DNA of 64,000 nt from Simmondsia chinensis (lineage: Eukaryota > Streptophyta > Magnoliopsida > Caryophyllales > Simmondsiaceae), in assembly GCA_018398585.1 (NCBI GenBank), contig JAGTTD010000001.1:27659438-27723437 (forward strand), in the 5' to 3' direction. Position 1 is the first letter of the stretch; each line of letters begins with the position of its first letter. The notes under the pieces are model-generated. The model was not told where the DNA came from, ran no database searches, and was given only the letters and a program-made list of their open reading frames with translations. Shown in pieces: positions 19,881 through 31,958 of this stretch. Made by a program: the position numbers and the translations under genes.

Positions 19881-22655
19881 AGAATCTTAAATCGATGGCA
19901 TATATTTCTTAGGAACCTTTTATTTAATAGCCCTCGGGTGAGTTCTTCCATTTAGATCTTGGAGTAAGTAAGCAATGCTTCCAAACACCTCGATGACACT
20001 AATTGGGCCTTTCCAGTTTGGGGACCATTTCCCCAAGACACGATCTTTCTTGCCAATGGGTAAAACAACTTTTAAGACTACATCTCATAAGTCAAAAGAT
20101 CGAGGCTTGCTCTAATTTTTTTAGGCTTTAGCCACCCTCTTCATCTGTGTTTCCAACTTATGAGGAGCATCAAGTCTTACTTGGTCTAACTTAGTAAGCT
20201 TGTCCATCATGGACTACTTGTATTCATGTTCAGAAAACCTCCCTTGATGAGCTAGTCTAATAGACTGAACTGTTACTTTCTTTGGAAGCACAAAATCATG
20301 GCCACACATTAATTGGAAGGGAGTTGTCCTAGCTGCGCCTCTTTTAAAGGTCCTGTATGCCCAAAGGGCATCTAGCAGCAATTCATGCCACTTCCGAGGA
20401 TTGTCCTCAATTGTCTTTTCAATATTAGCCTTTAGAATCTTCTTGGTTGATTCTGCTTGGCCATTGGCTTGAGCATAGTAAGGGGTTGAGTTCAAGATTT
20501 CTACGTTGAAACTCTTGGTAAACTCCTTAACTTCAGCTCTATTAAACACTCTAGCTTAATTCACAGTAATGGTTTCTAGGATACCAAAGCTACATAAAAT
20601 GTATTCTTTGATAAAATCAATCACATCTTGTTAATTGATGTTCCTAAATGGCTTAGCCTCCACCCACTTTGTGAAATAATCCATGGCCACAAGAATGTAA
20701 GAATGTTGTTTACTAGAAGGAGGGTTAATTTCTCCTATGGTGTCCATTGCCCAACCTCTAAATGGTCAAGGTTTGACAATAGCATGCATTTCAGCCACAG
20801 GGACTCATGGCACAAGAACATGTCTTTGGCATGTTATGCACCCCTTGGTGTACCTTATGAAGTCATCCATTATTAATGGCCAGTAATAGCCATAATGTCT
20901 GATGAGCCAGTGCATTTTGTTTCCAGCTAGATGGGATCCACATATGCCCTCATGGGCTCCTAGCGCCACTAGCATTGCTTCATCCAAATCAAGGCACTTG
21001 AGAAGCACTCCACTAGCGTCCCTTTTACATAAGTCTCCATATTCATCATCAAAATGGAATCAATGAGCCCTCATCTTCGTCGTTCTATCCTTAATGTAGT
21101 CTTGAGTGTTCTAGAAGTAATCCATAAGAGGCTTCCTCTAGTCTTTACGTTGACTTAGGATAGTTTGATGGGTTTTAAAGCATTCCAAGTGTTCACTTAG
21201 CATACTTTGCTCTCAAGACTGAAAGACTCAGTGTCACGGTCTAAAACTTTGGTTTTAATGACCATGGTTTCTTCGTACAAAGTCCTTGACAATTTATACC
21301 CTAATGTTAATTAAGCCAACTTATTGGTTGCTTTGTTCTGTTCTTTAGGGATAGCTCAAATTGTACACCATCAAATTTACTCAAAAGCTTTTATACTAAT
21401 AATAAGTATCGATTCAAGGTATCGCTTAAACATTGAAATTCCCATTTTACTTGGCAAATTACCAGCTGTGAATCCCCCTTGATGATAACATTGAGGACTT
21501 GCATTTCCTTGAGAGTTTGGAGGCCTACTATCAATGCCTCAAACTCTGCCATGTTGTTGGAGCATTTGCTGACTAAGGTAACAACAGCTAATTTATGATG
21601 ATCCTAATAGGAGACACTATCACAATTCCAACTCCAGCACTTCAATTGTTCCTTGATCCATCAAAGAATAACTTCCAAGGGATCATTTACACTACCAAGA
21701 GTTGGTCTGGCTCATAGTCCAAGCCAATGTTAATATTTGGATGGTCAGCTAAAAAGTCTGTTGAGGCTTGGCCCTTCACTGACTTTTGTGGTACGTAAAC
21801 CAACTCAAGCAATAGCAGAGATATACTCCACTTGTTCAACCCTCCCCTTAAAAATGGTCTATCTAGTGTGCATTTAGGGACATATGTCTGAGCAAATACA
21901 TATATAGTAAATGCTAAGAAGTAATATCTTAATTTTATTGATACATAAAATAACGATAGACACAATTTTTCAATCAAGGAGTATTTTGTTTCACATTCAT
22001 TTAAGCAATGGTTAAGGTAAAACATAAGCAAACAACCAACATATTCCTTAGAAGTAGAGACATAGATCTTTAAAGGTTTGGGCTTTGGTAGAATAAGAAC
22101 TGGAGACTTGATCAAGTACTCCTTGATGGCCTTGAAGGTTCTTGATGTGGCCGCTCTCACTTGAAGTCCTTCTCAGATTTGAGCCTCAGTACTGGAGAGA
22201 AGACTTTCATTTTTCCTACGATATTCAACATAAAACGTCTTAAGAAATTAACCTACCCTAGAAAGCTTTGAAGCTCCTTTTTATTTGAAGGCGGTTTGCA
22301 TGTTGGATGGCCTTAGTCTTATTAATATCCACCTCGATGCCCCTTTGGTGATCCAGAAAACCTAGAAGGTTTCCAACATGCACGCCAAAAGCATATTTTA
22401 ATGGATTCATCTTGAGGTTATGGGCCCTCATTCTAAGGAACGCGCCCCTCAAGTCTTCCAAGTGTTTAACTTGTGATTTTGACTTCACCATGATGTCATC
22501 TATATAGACTTCTATGGTCTTGCCAATGAGATCATGAAAGATCATGTTCATGGCTCATTGGTAGGTGACGTCAATGTTCCCCAAACTGAATGGCATGGGC
22601 CACCCAATCAAATATCCCTACTAACCCAGGACACCTGAACTCCTTGAACTTTTTA
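19881..22655 (-). pseudogene. Tat-type gypsy pol second half: RT, RNase H, second RNase H, integrase
   Basis: Minus strand, in order. RT: RCPGLVGIFDWV at 22655, then FHDLIGKTIEVYIDDIMVKS with catalytic YIDD (about 22490). RNase H: RTFKAIKEYLIKSPVLILP to 21690. Next comes a second RNase H-like stretch (SWKLFFDGS ... NNMAEFEALIVGLQTLKE, 21660-21330), which is characteristic of Tat/Ogre. Integrase: zinc finger HEGICGSH...GCITCQRH (21008-20805), core WAMDTIGEINPP, then YYAQANGQAES with the catalytic Glu. The C-terminal domain has KWSPNWKGPISVIEV and ends near 19890. The middle catalytic Asp-Asn-Gly is lost (reads VN-stop). Multiple stops and shifts occur. It joins copia integrase sequence at about 22656. 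Confidence 0.87.
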
Positions 22656-24269
22656 AAAGATTCTGACTTTTGTAAGTAAACATAACCATATCTTGAGTAA
22701 TCATCAATAAAGGTGATGAAATACTCTTAACCTCCTCTTTCTTGAACATTCATTAGTCCACATACATCTGTTTGAACCAGCTCAAGCAAGTTAACCACTC
22801 TATTGCCTTGACTCTTAAAGACAAACTTAGTCATCTTTCTTTCTATGCAGGATTTGCATACTAGTAAGGACTTCAAGTCTAAAGACCTAATTAATTCTTC
22901 ATTTATTAGTGTTTGGATCCTACTAGAATTAATATGACAAAGGCGTTGGTGCCATTTAAAATATATTTTAGGGTTTTTTTCTTTTAAGAGGTACAATTAG
23001 TCTAATAGTGTTATATTCGAACATGCAATAAGTTGAGTTTTCATCAGGCATCAAATTAAACAAACCATCAACAACAGTATCTTTGCAAATAAACATTTTA
23101 TTATGTGAAAAAATTAATTCCAAAAGTAATAGAATATCCATCATCAACTAATCGTGACACATGAATCAAATTCCTGTGTAATGCAGGTACATAAAGATAG
23201 TTCTTTAAAAATAAAACTCTATTCCTTAATACTAAGCTAATGTCTCCCACTCCTAAGATTGGTTCCCGTCTCCTACTGTCAGGTGCTACTCTCCATCATG
23301 CAGCTTCCTAGTTAGGCTGAGTCCCTTCAACATATTGCAGGCATGGTTAGTTGAACATGAGTCCACACACCACGAACCTAGTGGACTCTCAACTACACAT
23401 GACTCAATCAGATAAGATATCTTCATACCTTTTTCTGATGGTTTCTGTGTCTTAGCAGGAAGACTTGTTAAGTATTCAGGGCAGTTCCTGTTCCAGTGGC
23501 CATCTTTCCCAAAGAAGAAACACTTTCCTCTTACTGATGCCTTCTTTTTCATTGGCTTAGCTGCTACAATAGTAGATTTTCCCTTGTTCTTCTTTTTTCC
23601 AGACTTTCTCTTAGATGGTTTCCTATTCCCCGTTCAGGGTGCTTGGGTTAAGTGGACAGTCCCCTTAGCCCTCATCACCCCTTCAGATATTTGCAACTCC
23701 TTCATCAATTCAAGCAATGAATAATCCTTATTATTCATTGTATAGTTCAACCTGAACTGAGTGAAGGACTCTGCGAAGGAGCCAAGTATCATGTCTTGAT
23801 GAGATTGACTATCAATCCTATCACCAAAGAATTCCAGTTCGTTTAGATAAGCCATCATTTTTAAAACATGTTCTTCAACTGGACTTCCTTTAGGCATTTT
23901 CATAAACATGAGCTTTTTCATAAGCTCCTGTCATGCTACTCTATCTTGCCCACCGAACATCGTTTTAAGATGTTCTTTCATTTCCGCTGGAGTTTTTCAT
24001 CTCAAGCATTTGATGCTTGAGAACATTAGACACAGAAGCCAAGATGTAACACCTAGTTAGATCATTGGACTTAATCTAGTGCTCATAATGTTCCTTGACA
24101 ACAGCGGTGGATTATTATTAGCAGGCACAGAAGGACAGGGTTTAGTTAACACAAATTTATGCCCCTCATGGATTAGCACAATATGTAGGTTCATTTTCGA
24201 GTTTGGGTAATTTGGTCCAGTAAGGTAGTTATCCTTTAGTATGGAATGCAATACACTAGCATTTGTCAT
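22656..24269 (-). pseudogene. Angela-type copia gag to integrase (copy A)
   Basis: Gag: initial MTNASVLHSILKDNYLTGPN (24269) and GSPVEEHVLKMMAYLNELEF to 23634. The zinc knuckle reads CFFFGKDGHWNRNC, with the second Cys changed to Phe. Protease: GSWCVDSCSTNHACNMLKGL, with the D(T/S)G site eroded. GAG-pre-integrase: FKWHQRLCHINSSRI...CKSCIERKMTKFVF, then LLELVQTDVCGLMN with the first integrase Asp (22727-22996). The core continues FIDDYSRYGYVYLQKSESFK and is cut at 22656 by Tat sequence. The gag and pre-integrase styles fit the Angela lineage. RT and RNase H of this copy are not in the window. Confidence 0.85.
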
Positions 24270-25511
24270 GATTACATTGAAAAGATGTAAAATAAACCAT
24301 ATGAGTCATGCATCTATCTATGACATTAATTCTTTAAAAATTTAGCAATTATAATTAGTTAGGTATCCACAACACCTTATCAAAACAAATGATGATCCAA
24401 ACTACCCACTTGTTACTCCCCATCAGTGAGGCCACAACAAGATTAGCTTGGTTGAGAACGTTTCTCTATTATTAAATTTTTTTTTTTTTTTTTTTTTTTT
24501 GTAAACTCTTTACTAAATATCAATAATTCACCATTCTGTCCTTAGTGTCTAAAATAGTATAACAGAGCTTATCGGGGAGACTAATCTATTAATTTAGTCA
24601 AGTGTAAACCATTACCTGAATATCCATACAAGGTCTTGATATACTCCACGTCAGCGTGGCCGCACTCGATTGCTTGGACTTTAGTTCATCGTAACAGAAG
24701 TCTAATCAAGCATTTCACGGACTAACATCTTCCTGGGGGAGTAATGCAACCCATTATACTATTAGACCAGTAATGAAGACTGATAGTTTTGAACCTTTGA
24801 GCCTCACTCCCACTATGTTTTTAAAACAAATTAGTGGATTTTATTTACCTTAACTTATATCATAACTAATTAAAATAATATGAATGGAACAATTAAATTA
24901 TTATCCTAATCCAATTAGGACTGTTTAAATTATTCACTTCGATCAAACATGTTATTAAAACTCCTTTTAATAATAATTTAAGTCAAGGTAAGAGTCTACT
25001 ATTTCCTAAACTCTTGTATAAAAATATCGATTACCATATAATCCTTTTTAGAATCACATTCTAAAATAAATAAATAAATCTTTTTTCCCAAAATTCTGAC
25101 TTCAGCCACTAACGTCAGCTGGTGCAGAATTATTAGTATAAATATTGGTCTTGTTTTTGATTTAGAATAAATTTTTTTTTCACATTTTAATTGACTATAA
25201 TCTCATTATATCAATTAATTTTATCTAATCCAATTAAAATATATGAAGAATTTAACCGATCATGAAAATCCTACTTTATAACCATAAACCAAAAATTACG
25301 CAAGCATTGATGAGTACATTACTTTTAACTAAATTTTAAAAAATTTAAGTAATCAATTAAACATGTAATAACTTATATGAATATATTCAACAATGATTAC
25401 ATTACAGTTTTCCATGATCCCGTCATAAATTCATATTTAAAACGAGTTTTTTATGTCTGTTAATGACCTCATGCACATCACAAATAATCAGAATCTGGCT
25501 ATGATATCAAT
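24270..25511 (-). other. Angela leader and primer-binding site (copy A)
   Basis: Untranslated sequence between LTR and gag. At 25497-25511 the minus strand reads TTGATATCATAGCC next to the LTR end, a decayed initiator-Met-tRNA site (TGGTATCAGAGCC form). At about 24540-24830 it carries one leader module of the type found twice in the other Angela copies. A 22-base T run lies at 24479-24500. Confidence 0.65.
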
Positions 25512-27353
25512 TGTTGGATGAGCAATTTAAATTTCTTAAACTAAAATAGCATACAATGATTGTATCTAGCACAGTGAAATCCCAATTTAAATTCTATAAT
25601 TTTAAGCACATACAAAACTTTTACTCTAATTAGACATAACAATACATAGCATACATTAAAAATAATTATATACAGATATAAAAGTATAGGTCAAGAAATC
25701 TCATACCTTGTTGTAGACCGCAAGTGTAAGGATGCTCTAGACGATACCTATGAGATCTTCTCCACAATTCCTCTATTAGTACCAAAGTAGCGAGCTTTGT
25801 AAAATCAAGTAATTCTTAAAATGATTTTAAAAATTAATTGAGAAGAGATTTTCTCCTTTTTAATTCTCTAATTAATTGGGAGAAAACCATTGAATTGAAT
25901 TAAAGCCAAATGACCCAGGCGCCCCTATGTATAGAAGTCTCAAAACTTAACTGATTCTATTAAAAATATAAAATAAAAGGTAAAATTGTATTTTAGTTAG
26001 TATACAATACCCTAGAAAAAAAAACTTGCATCTTTTTCCCTTTGTGTTCTAATTTTGTCGTAGGGGTGCCGATTGATTCGTGCCTCGCGGTGTGGATTTC
26101 CCCTGTATGCACGCTGATTGGCCCGAGGGGGCGACGCGCCCTCCCTTGGGCCAGGCAGCCCGCGACAAGTGATATGCAATAACTGGCCCGATCGGGATTT
26201 TTGATTTTGCCTTTTTTTATTTATTTTTCTTGTAAAATTCATCCCATTAATTTTTGGATTTAATAAAAAATAATTTTATTCAACTCTTTGAATAAAATAA
26301 TTTATGTTATGAATTCTCTTGATTTCTTTAAGAGCATAATTTAAAGACTCTCGCAGGGACCTCAAGGATAATTTATTTTTAGTTCTAAATGTGTCAAATT
26401 TGATTGCCATCTCATGATAACAATTAATTACCATTTAGTAAAACTTAATTCCAATAAATAGGTTTTAAAACAGTCTAAAAATAAATATATTTACACGTTA
26501 AATTTTTCTGTAATAGTTTACTCACAATTGACCTCTCAAATAAATATCCATGAGAAAAATAACTTAAACTACTATTGTCATTCTTTCTCATTTGTCATTC
26601 TTAGTTTCCACCTCCCCTTTCTCAAATAATTCACTAATACATAAAGGCACTTCTGTATTAATTCCAAATGTCCAGCATAAGGAACGCTCTATCCAAAGTC
26701 TCTGGAATCAATTCAAATACTTGTGAATCAATTAAGGGGATATTTTACATTGTAGATTCCCAGTAAAATATCAGTTCCCGCCATACATTATGTAATTGTC
26801 CAACGAACTTAAGATCTCGGTTAGAATTAATAACCTCGTCCTTTCAGCGTATTAAAGCAAACATTCCATGCATGAGTCCAGACTATTTCCCGTATTAAGA
26901 GTCATTGTATAAACAAAATATATGAGTCGCTGACTTCTAATAGTATTACAGAAACAAGCAAATCACATAATCATGTTCAGTGCAGCAATCTCATTGTAAT
27001 ATACCAACACAGCATCTTGGATCGCCATCCATATAACCAAGGTAAGTGAACTAAATATCATGTTATAATCTTAGCAGACAAGTAGCCCAAATTCATCATC
27101 AACTACGAACTAATTGTTAAATAACATTCTTATGTGTTACTTAGTCTATATATGGCATAATGTCATTATCTACTAAAAACAGATATCCCAAATGTTATTT
27201 AAGGATTCGCCTATCTCATTGTACGTGCTTTGAAAGAGAACAACATCACATGTATAAAGACTCGTAAATTAAATAGATGAAAATGATAAACAACTTTTAT
27301 TCACTAATAAAATGTTTACATAAATTGGGTTCCCCAGGACAATAGCTCTAACA
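25512..27353 (-). repeat. 5' LTR of Angela-type copia (copy A)
   Basis: On the minus strand it runs from TGTTAGAGCTATTGTCCTGG to TCATCCAACA, about 1.84 kb. It is followed by the primer-binding site, so it is a 5' LTR. A GC-rich island (26040-26170) stands out in otherwise AT-rich sequence; the 76-codon frame there (26012-26242) has no family motif. The LTR abuts the 3' end of another copia element at 27354. Confidence 0.85.
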
Positions 27354-27779
27354 GCCCTCACTCTCGACAAAAGGACTTTCTACCCCCACAATCCCATAGG
27401 TGAGTTCATCAGGTGCGCTGCACCACACCACCACAAAAGGCCATGGACATCATTAAGAGCCTTAGGCTCATCCTCACATCAAGGCAGTATCAGTGTGTCC
27501 ATTAAACATGCTGCCCCACACCACCACAAAGAGCTATAGACAATATTAAGAGCTTTAAGCTCAACCTTATGTCATGGAAGTATTGATAGATTCTAGAGCC
27601 ACTCATACAGTAGTCCCAGGATGAGTCCCAGTGGCTATAAAAAATTTCCCAGTCTCGAACTTCATTTGACCCATTGAACATTAACAATAACTCCAGAGAC
27701 ATGTATCTATCAGAATTAGGACACACAAATGGGCTGCAGCCCCATTCCCTATGCTGTTTCATTTATCAATTTCCTTACA

Positions 27780-30138
27780 AGGCCTTTTGTTAATAGATCA
27801 GCCCAAATTTTCTCGCTTCTCTCAAATTAGAGTGAGATCACATTGTTCTTAATCAAATTTCTCTCGACACCATGCTTGATGTGAGTATGCCTCTACTTGC
27901 CATTATAAACCTCACCTTGAGCAATATTAATGGCTGCTCGTGAGTCACAATATAACAATACTAAAGGCTCAAGCTTCCCCCACAATAGAATGTCTCCTAG
28001 GACACTCCTCAGCAATTCAACTTCCAAACCTACCATCTCAAGCGCAATAAATTTGGACTTCATGGTCGTTTCAGCAATATAGGTATGTTTAGATGATTTC
28101 CATGAAATCGTACAATTAGTAAGCACAAACACATAACCACTAGTAGAATATGCTTCATCAAAATCAGACATCCAATTAGCATCATAATATCCCTCTAATA
28201 CAGCAAGGAATTTCTTCTAGTGTACTCCAATTCATGATACCTTTAGGATACCTTAACAACCTTTTCAATGCAGTCCAATGCTCATCATTTGGGTTATGGG
28301 TATAATGGCTAAGTCTACTAACAACATAAGCAATATCAGGATGAGTGTAATTTATTAAGAACATTATGCTTCCAATTATCTTAGCATATTCAGCTTGTCA
28401 TACACTATCTCACGTGTTTCTTCTCAAATGAACGCTAGGGTCATATAGAGCTTTAGCAGGTAAGTCATCAAAGTGATCAAACTTTCTCAATATTTTCTCC
28501 ATGTAATGGGATTAACTCAAAGTCGAACCCTTAGGTGTTCTAGTTATTTTAACCTCAAGTATCACATCGGCCTCACCTAGGCCTTTTATATCAAAACCCA
28601 AGCTTAGGAAAGACTTAGTATCATTCACTATATTCACACTCGTGCCAAAGATAAGCATGTCATTAGCATACAAACATATAATCACAGAATCATCATCAAC
28701 ATGCTTAAAATACACACAAGCATCACCACTGTTTACAACCAAACCATGCATGACCAAGGTACAATCAAAATTTGATGCCATTATTTAGGAGCTTGATTGA
28801 GGCCATACAAGGACTTTACAAGTTTACACACTTTATGCTCCATTCCAAGAATCGCAAACCCTTCGAGCTGTTCCATATAGATTTCTTCCTCAAGGCCACC
28901 ATTCAAAAAAGCAGTTTTTACGTCCATTTGGTGCACTACAAGGTTATGTATGGATGCTAGAGCTATCATGGCTCTTACAATGGCATTCTTAGTTACGAGT
29001 AAGTAAGTGTCAAAGAAATCTATTCCTTGTTTTTGGATGAACCCCTTAGTCACTAGCCCGACCATAAATTTCTCTATGAACCCATCAGTCCTCCATTTCT
29101 TTCTAAACACCCATTTATTCCCTATTGGTTTGCATCCTCAAGAAAGGCCCACTAACACCCAAGTGTTATTTCTCATTATAGAGTTTAGTTCATTAGTAAT
29201 GGCTTCACTCTAGAAAGTAGCATCTATGGTTCTTATGGCGACATCATATGTTTTGAGATCTTCCTCAAGCATAAATACAATCACAACATGTTCATCAAAA
29301 TTATAATGTTTAGACAAGAAAGTAGTTACGAAGTCAGGTCTGAAACTAGTCTCAATTCGAGCCCTTTTACTTATTCTAAGTTCCTGAACCTTGAGTTCAG
29401 GAGGCGCATGACTAGATGATGATGCAACTGCAACAGGCACATAATTAGGTAATGAAGCATGCATAGATTCTTTTATAGGAAACATATGCTCGAGGAATTC
29501 GACATCTCGAGATTCCATAATCTCACCAAGCCCAAGGCTTAAGTCATTAATTAGCATGAATCTATATGCAGCACTATTCCTGGCATAACCAACAAATACA
29601 ACATCTACAGTTTTAAGACCTATTTTACTTCTAAACTCAAGAATTCCTATTTTAGGTAGACAACCCCACCCTTTAAGATAATTTATGTCAAGCACATAAC
29701 CCTTTGGCAATTCGTATGGGTTCTTATCTAACTTTCTATGCGGAACCCTATTAAGTACGTGACAAGCAAATAACAGGACTTCCCCCCCACAAGCTCGAGA
29801 GTATGCCTAAGCTAATTAGCATAGCGTTCATCAGGTCCTTAAGGATCCTATTTTTTCTTTTAGCTATCCCATTTTGTTGAGGAGTATAAGGGGCTAAGAC
29901 CTCATGAATTATGCCAAGTTCTTCACCATGTTTCTTAAGGAAGGTAGTGTCGTACACACCTCCACCATCATACCTAATTCTCCTGATCTTATGGTTTAGT
30001 TGATTTTCATCCTCGGTTATGTATATAAGAAATATTTCCTCAGCCTCGTCTTTAATGCTCAACAAATATACTTTAAGGAATCTATAATGGTCATCTACGA
30101 ATGTAATGTACTATCTTTTTCCACCTCTACTAATGGTG
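27780..30138 (-). pseudogene. Copia B integrase core, RT and RNase H
   Basis: Integrase: YLLSIKDEAEEIFLIYITED, IRRIRYDGGGVYD (Asp), then YTPQQNGIAKRKNRILKDLM, where the catalytic Glu of NG(V)AERKNR has become Lys. A linker follows with VVFVGYARNSAAYRF (29210-29710). RT: AFLNGGLEEEIYMEQLEGF, KSLYGLNQAPK, and the catalytic box LYANDMLIFGTS (YVDD changed to YAND) at 28781-28512. RNase [21 protein letters not shown], then [19 protein letters not shown] and [16 protein letters not shown]. The tail IWADLLTKGL is near 27800. Two lost catalytic residues plus stops show long inactivity. Confidence 0.88.
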
Positions 30139-30143
30139 CTCTT
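30139..30143 (+). repeat. Target site duplication, left copy (CTCTT)
   Basis: CTCTT directly before TGTTGG of the left LTR; identical to 38335-38339. Confidence 0.85.
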
Positions 30144-31197
30144 TGTTGGAATTGATGTCCTGGAAAACCCAAAGAGTTAGTTTTAAATATTAAATAAGTA
30201 AAATTATTTTATTTATTTATCGTGTAATCATATTTTACGAGTCAAATATGCATGTGATTGTTTTCCAAAACATTCCATGAGACAGACGTAACCCAAGATG
30301 ACATGTCAAGTTTGGTTTAAGTGGTCAATGAGATTGAACCACAGATACACTTAAATCAAACTAGTGTTATGTTGTCAAAGCATGTTTATAGTCAGCGATA
30401 AGTTTGGACAACTTGTCTGATAAGACTATAATATGATACTCTTGATAACTTGTCTTGGTCATGCGAATAGGGATCCTAGAGTATTATGGTGGTGTTGTCA
30501 ATAATACTATAACATAGAACAGGACCACCTGAATTATTTGTTTCTTACCTGCTATTAGAAATAATTAATTCTATAAGACGATAACTCTAAATACTCAAAA
30601 CAGAACTCGTGCATGGATTATTCGTTGCTTTGATGTATTAAAATGGATTAGTCACACTGCGTTGACTTAAATCTTACTTGTGTTGGGTAACAACATGAAA
30701 TGTAGAGGGAATAGGTGTTTTAAGTGGAATCTGTAGTCTTACGAGATAAAGATGTCCCCTCAATTGATTGGCAAGCATACAAACAAATTCTAGAATCTTT
30801 GGTGAAACTATTCCATATGTTTGACATTTTAGAATTAATGCGAAAATTGTTTATGTATTATTGAATTATTTGAAGGGCAAGTCAAAACTATAGTGAAAGA
30901 TGTAAGAAAAATAGTGCTAATAGTCAAAGTTATTTTTGCGCACAAATATCTAATAGAGGGGTTATTATCCTAATAAAAGTTATTTAAAAATTTTCTGAGA
31001 GAATATAATTAATTCTAAAGTGCAGTAAAACTTATCTAGTGGAATTAAGTATTACTAAATGGTAATCAATTGTTACTATGAGATGATAATCAAATTTGAC
31101 CCAATTGGAGCTAGAGTTAGATTGTTCCTAAGGTCCCTTTTTAAGCCTCAACTTAAGCACTATATGAAAATATTTTAAAAATAAATTCATGAGATGA

Positions 31198-31254
<57 letters not shown>

Positions 31255-31958
31255 AGTGTGAAATCCTAGCGCAAGCAAAGTTAAAAGTGACATGACCTAT
31301 CAGATCACAACACCAATATAATTATTTTTATTCTATTTTATTTATTTTTTGTTTTTGTATTACAGAATATATACTCATTACACGGCAAGGAATTTTGCTT
31401 ATATATAGGTATATTTATCGTGAGAAGTTCTGATTTTTTAAGTTTTGGTACTTGGCTTTCTCCCATGATGAAAACACTAAAAATCTTTTTTTGAAGTTTT
31501 CTAAATTTATTGTTTAGCATAAAGTTTTCTAAAAATTATTTTTCGAAAAGATTGAAAGGAAAAATTTTGTTATGAAAATTTTCCGATGTTAAATATTCTG
31601 AGAGTCCACACTCCCAGTGCTAGAAGAGGTCATTGCGAAGAAAACCTTAACGTGTCAAGAAATCTTCTTCCTATTTCAAATCTTCAAGTCAGAATTAGGA
31701 TTCGCACTTCAGGTACATTTAACTAAATATGTGATAGCAATTTGTTTTTTCCTTTGTTTCGTTTATTCTACATGCTAAGTTTATATGCGTTTTATTTAAT
31801 GTTTTTTGCTTGTCATACTATAAACCTCTTAGAGTATGATCTAGGCCAAATTAAATTGTTTAATTAGATCGTGGCTTTAGGTTTAAAATTGAGATTTTTA
31901 AATTGGTTTTCCGCTACACTCAATTTAGGAAATATTTTTTTAAAATACGTTCCCAACA
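30144..31958 (+). repeat. 5' LTR of Angela element C
   Basis: TGTTGGAATTGATGTCCTGG to ACGTTCCCAACA, 1,815 bp. It contains a (TA)n run at about 31206-31250. The LTR is followed by ATTGGTATTACAATC, a decayed initiator-Met-tRNA primer site. Confidence 0.9.

Noticed and set aside
26012..26242. 76-codon basic protein in Angela LTR A
   Set aside because: Lies in the GC-rich island of an LTR, is not conserved in other copies, and shows no domain.
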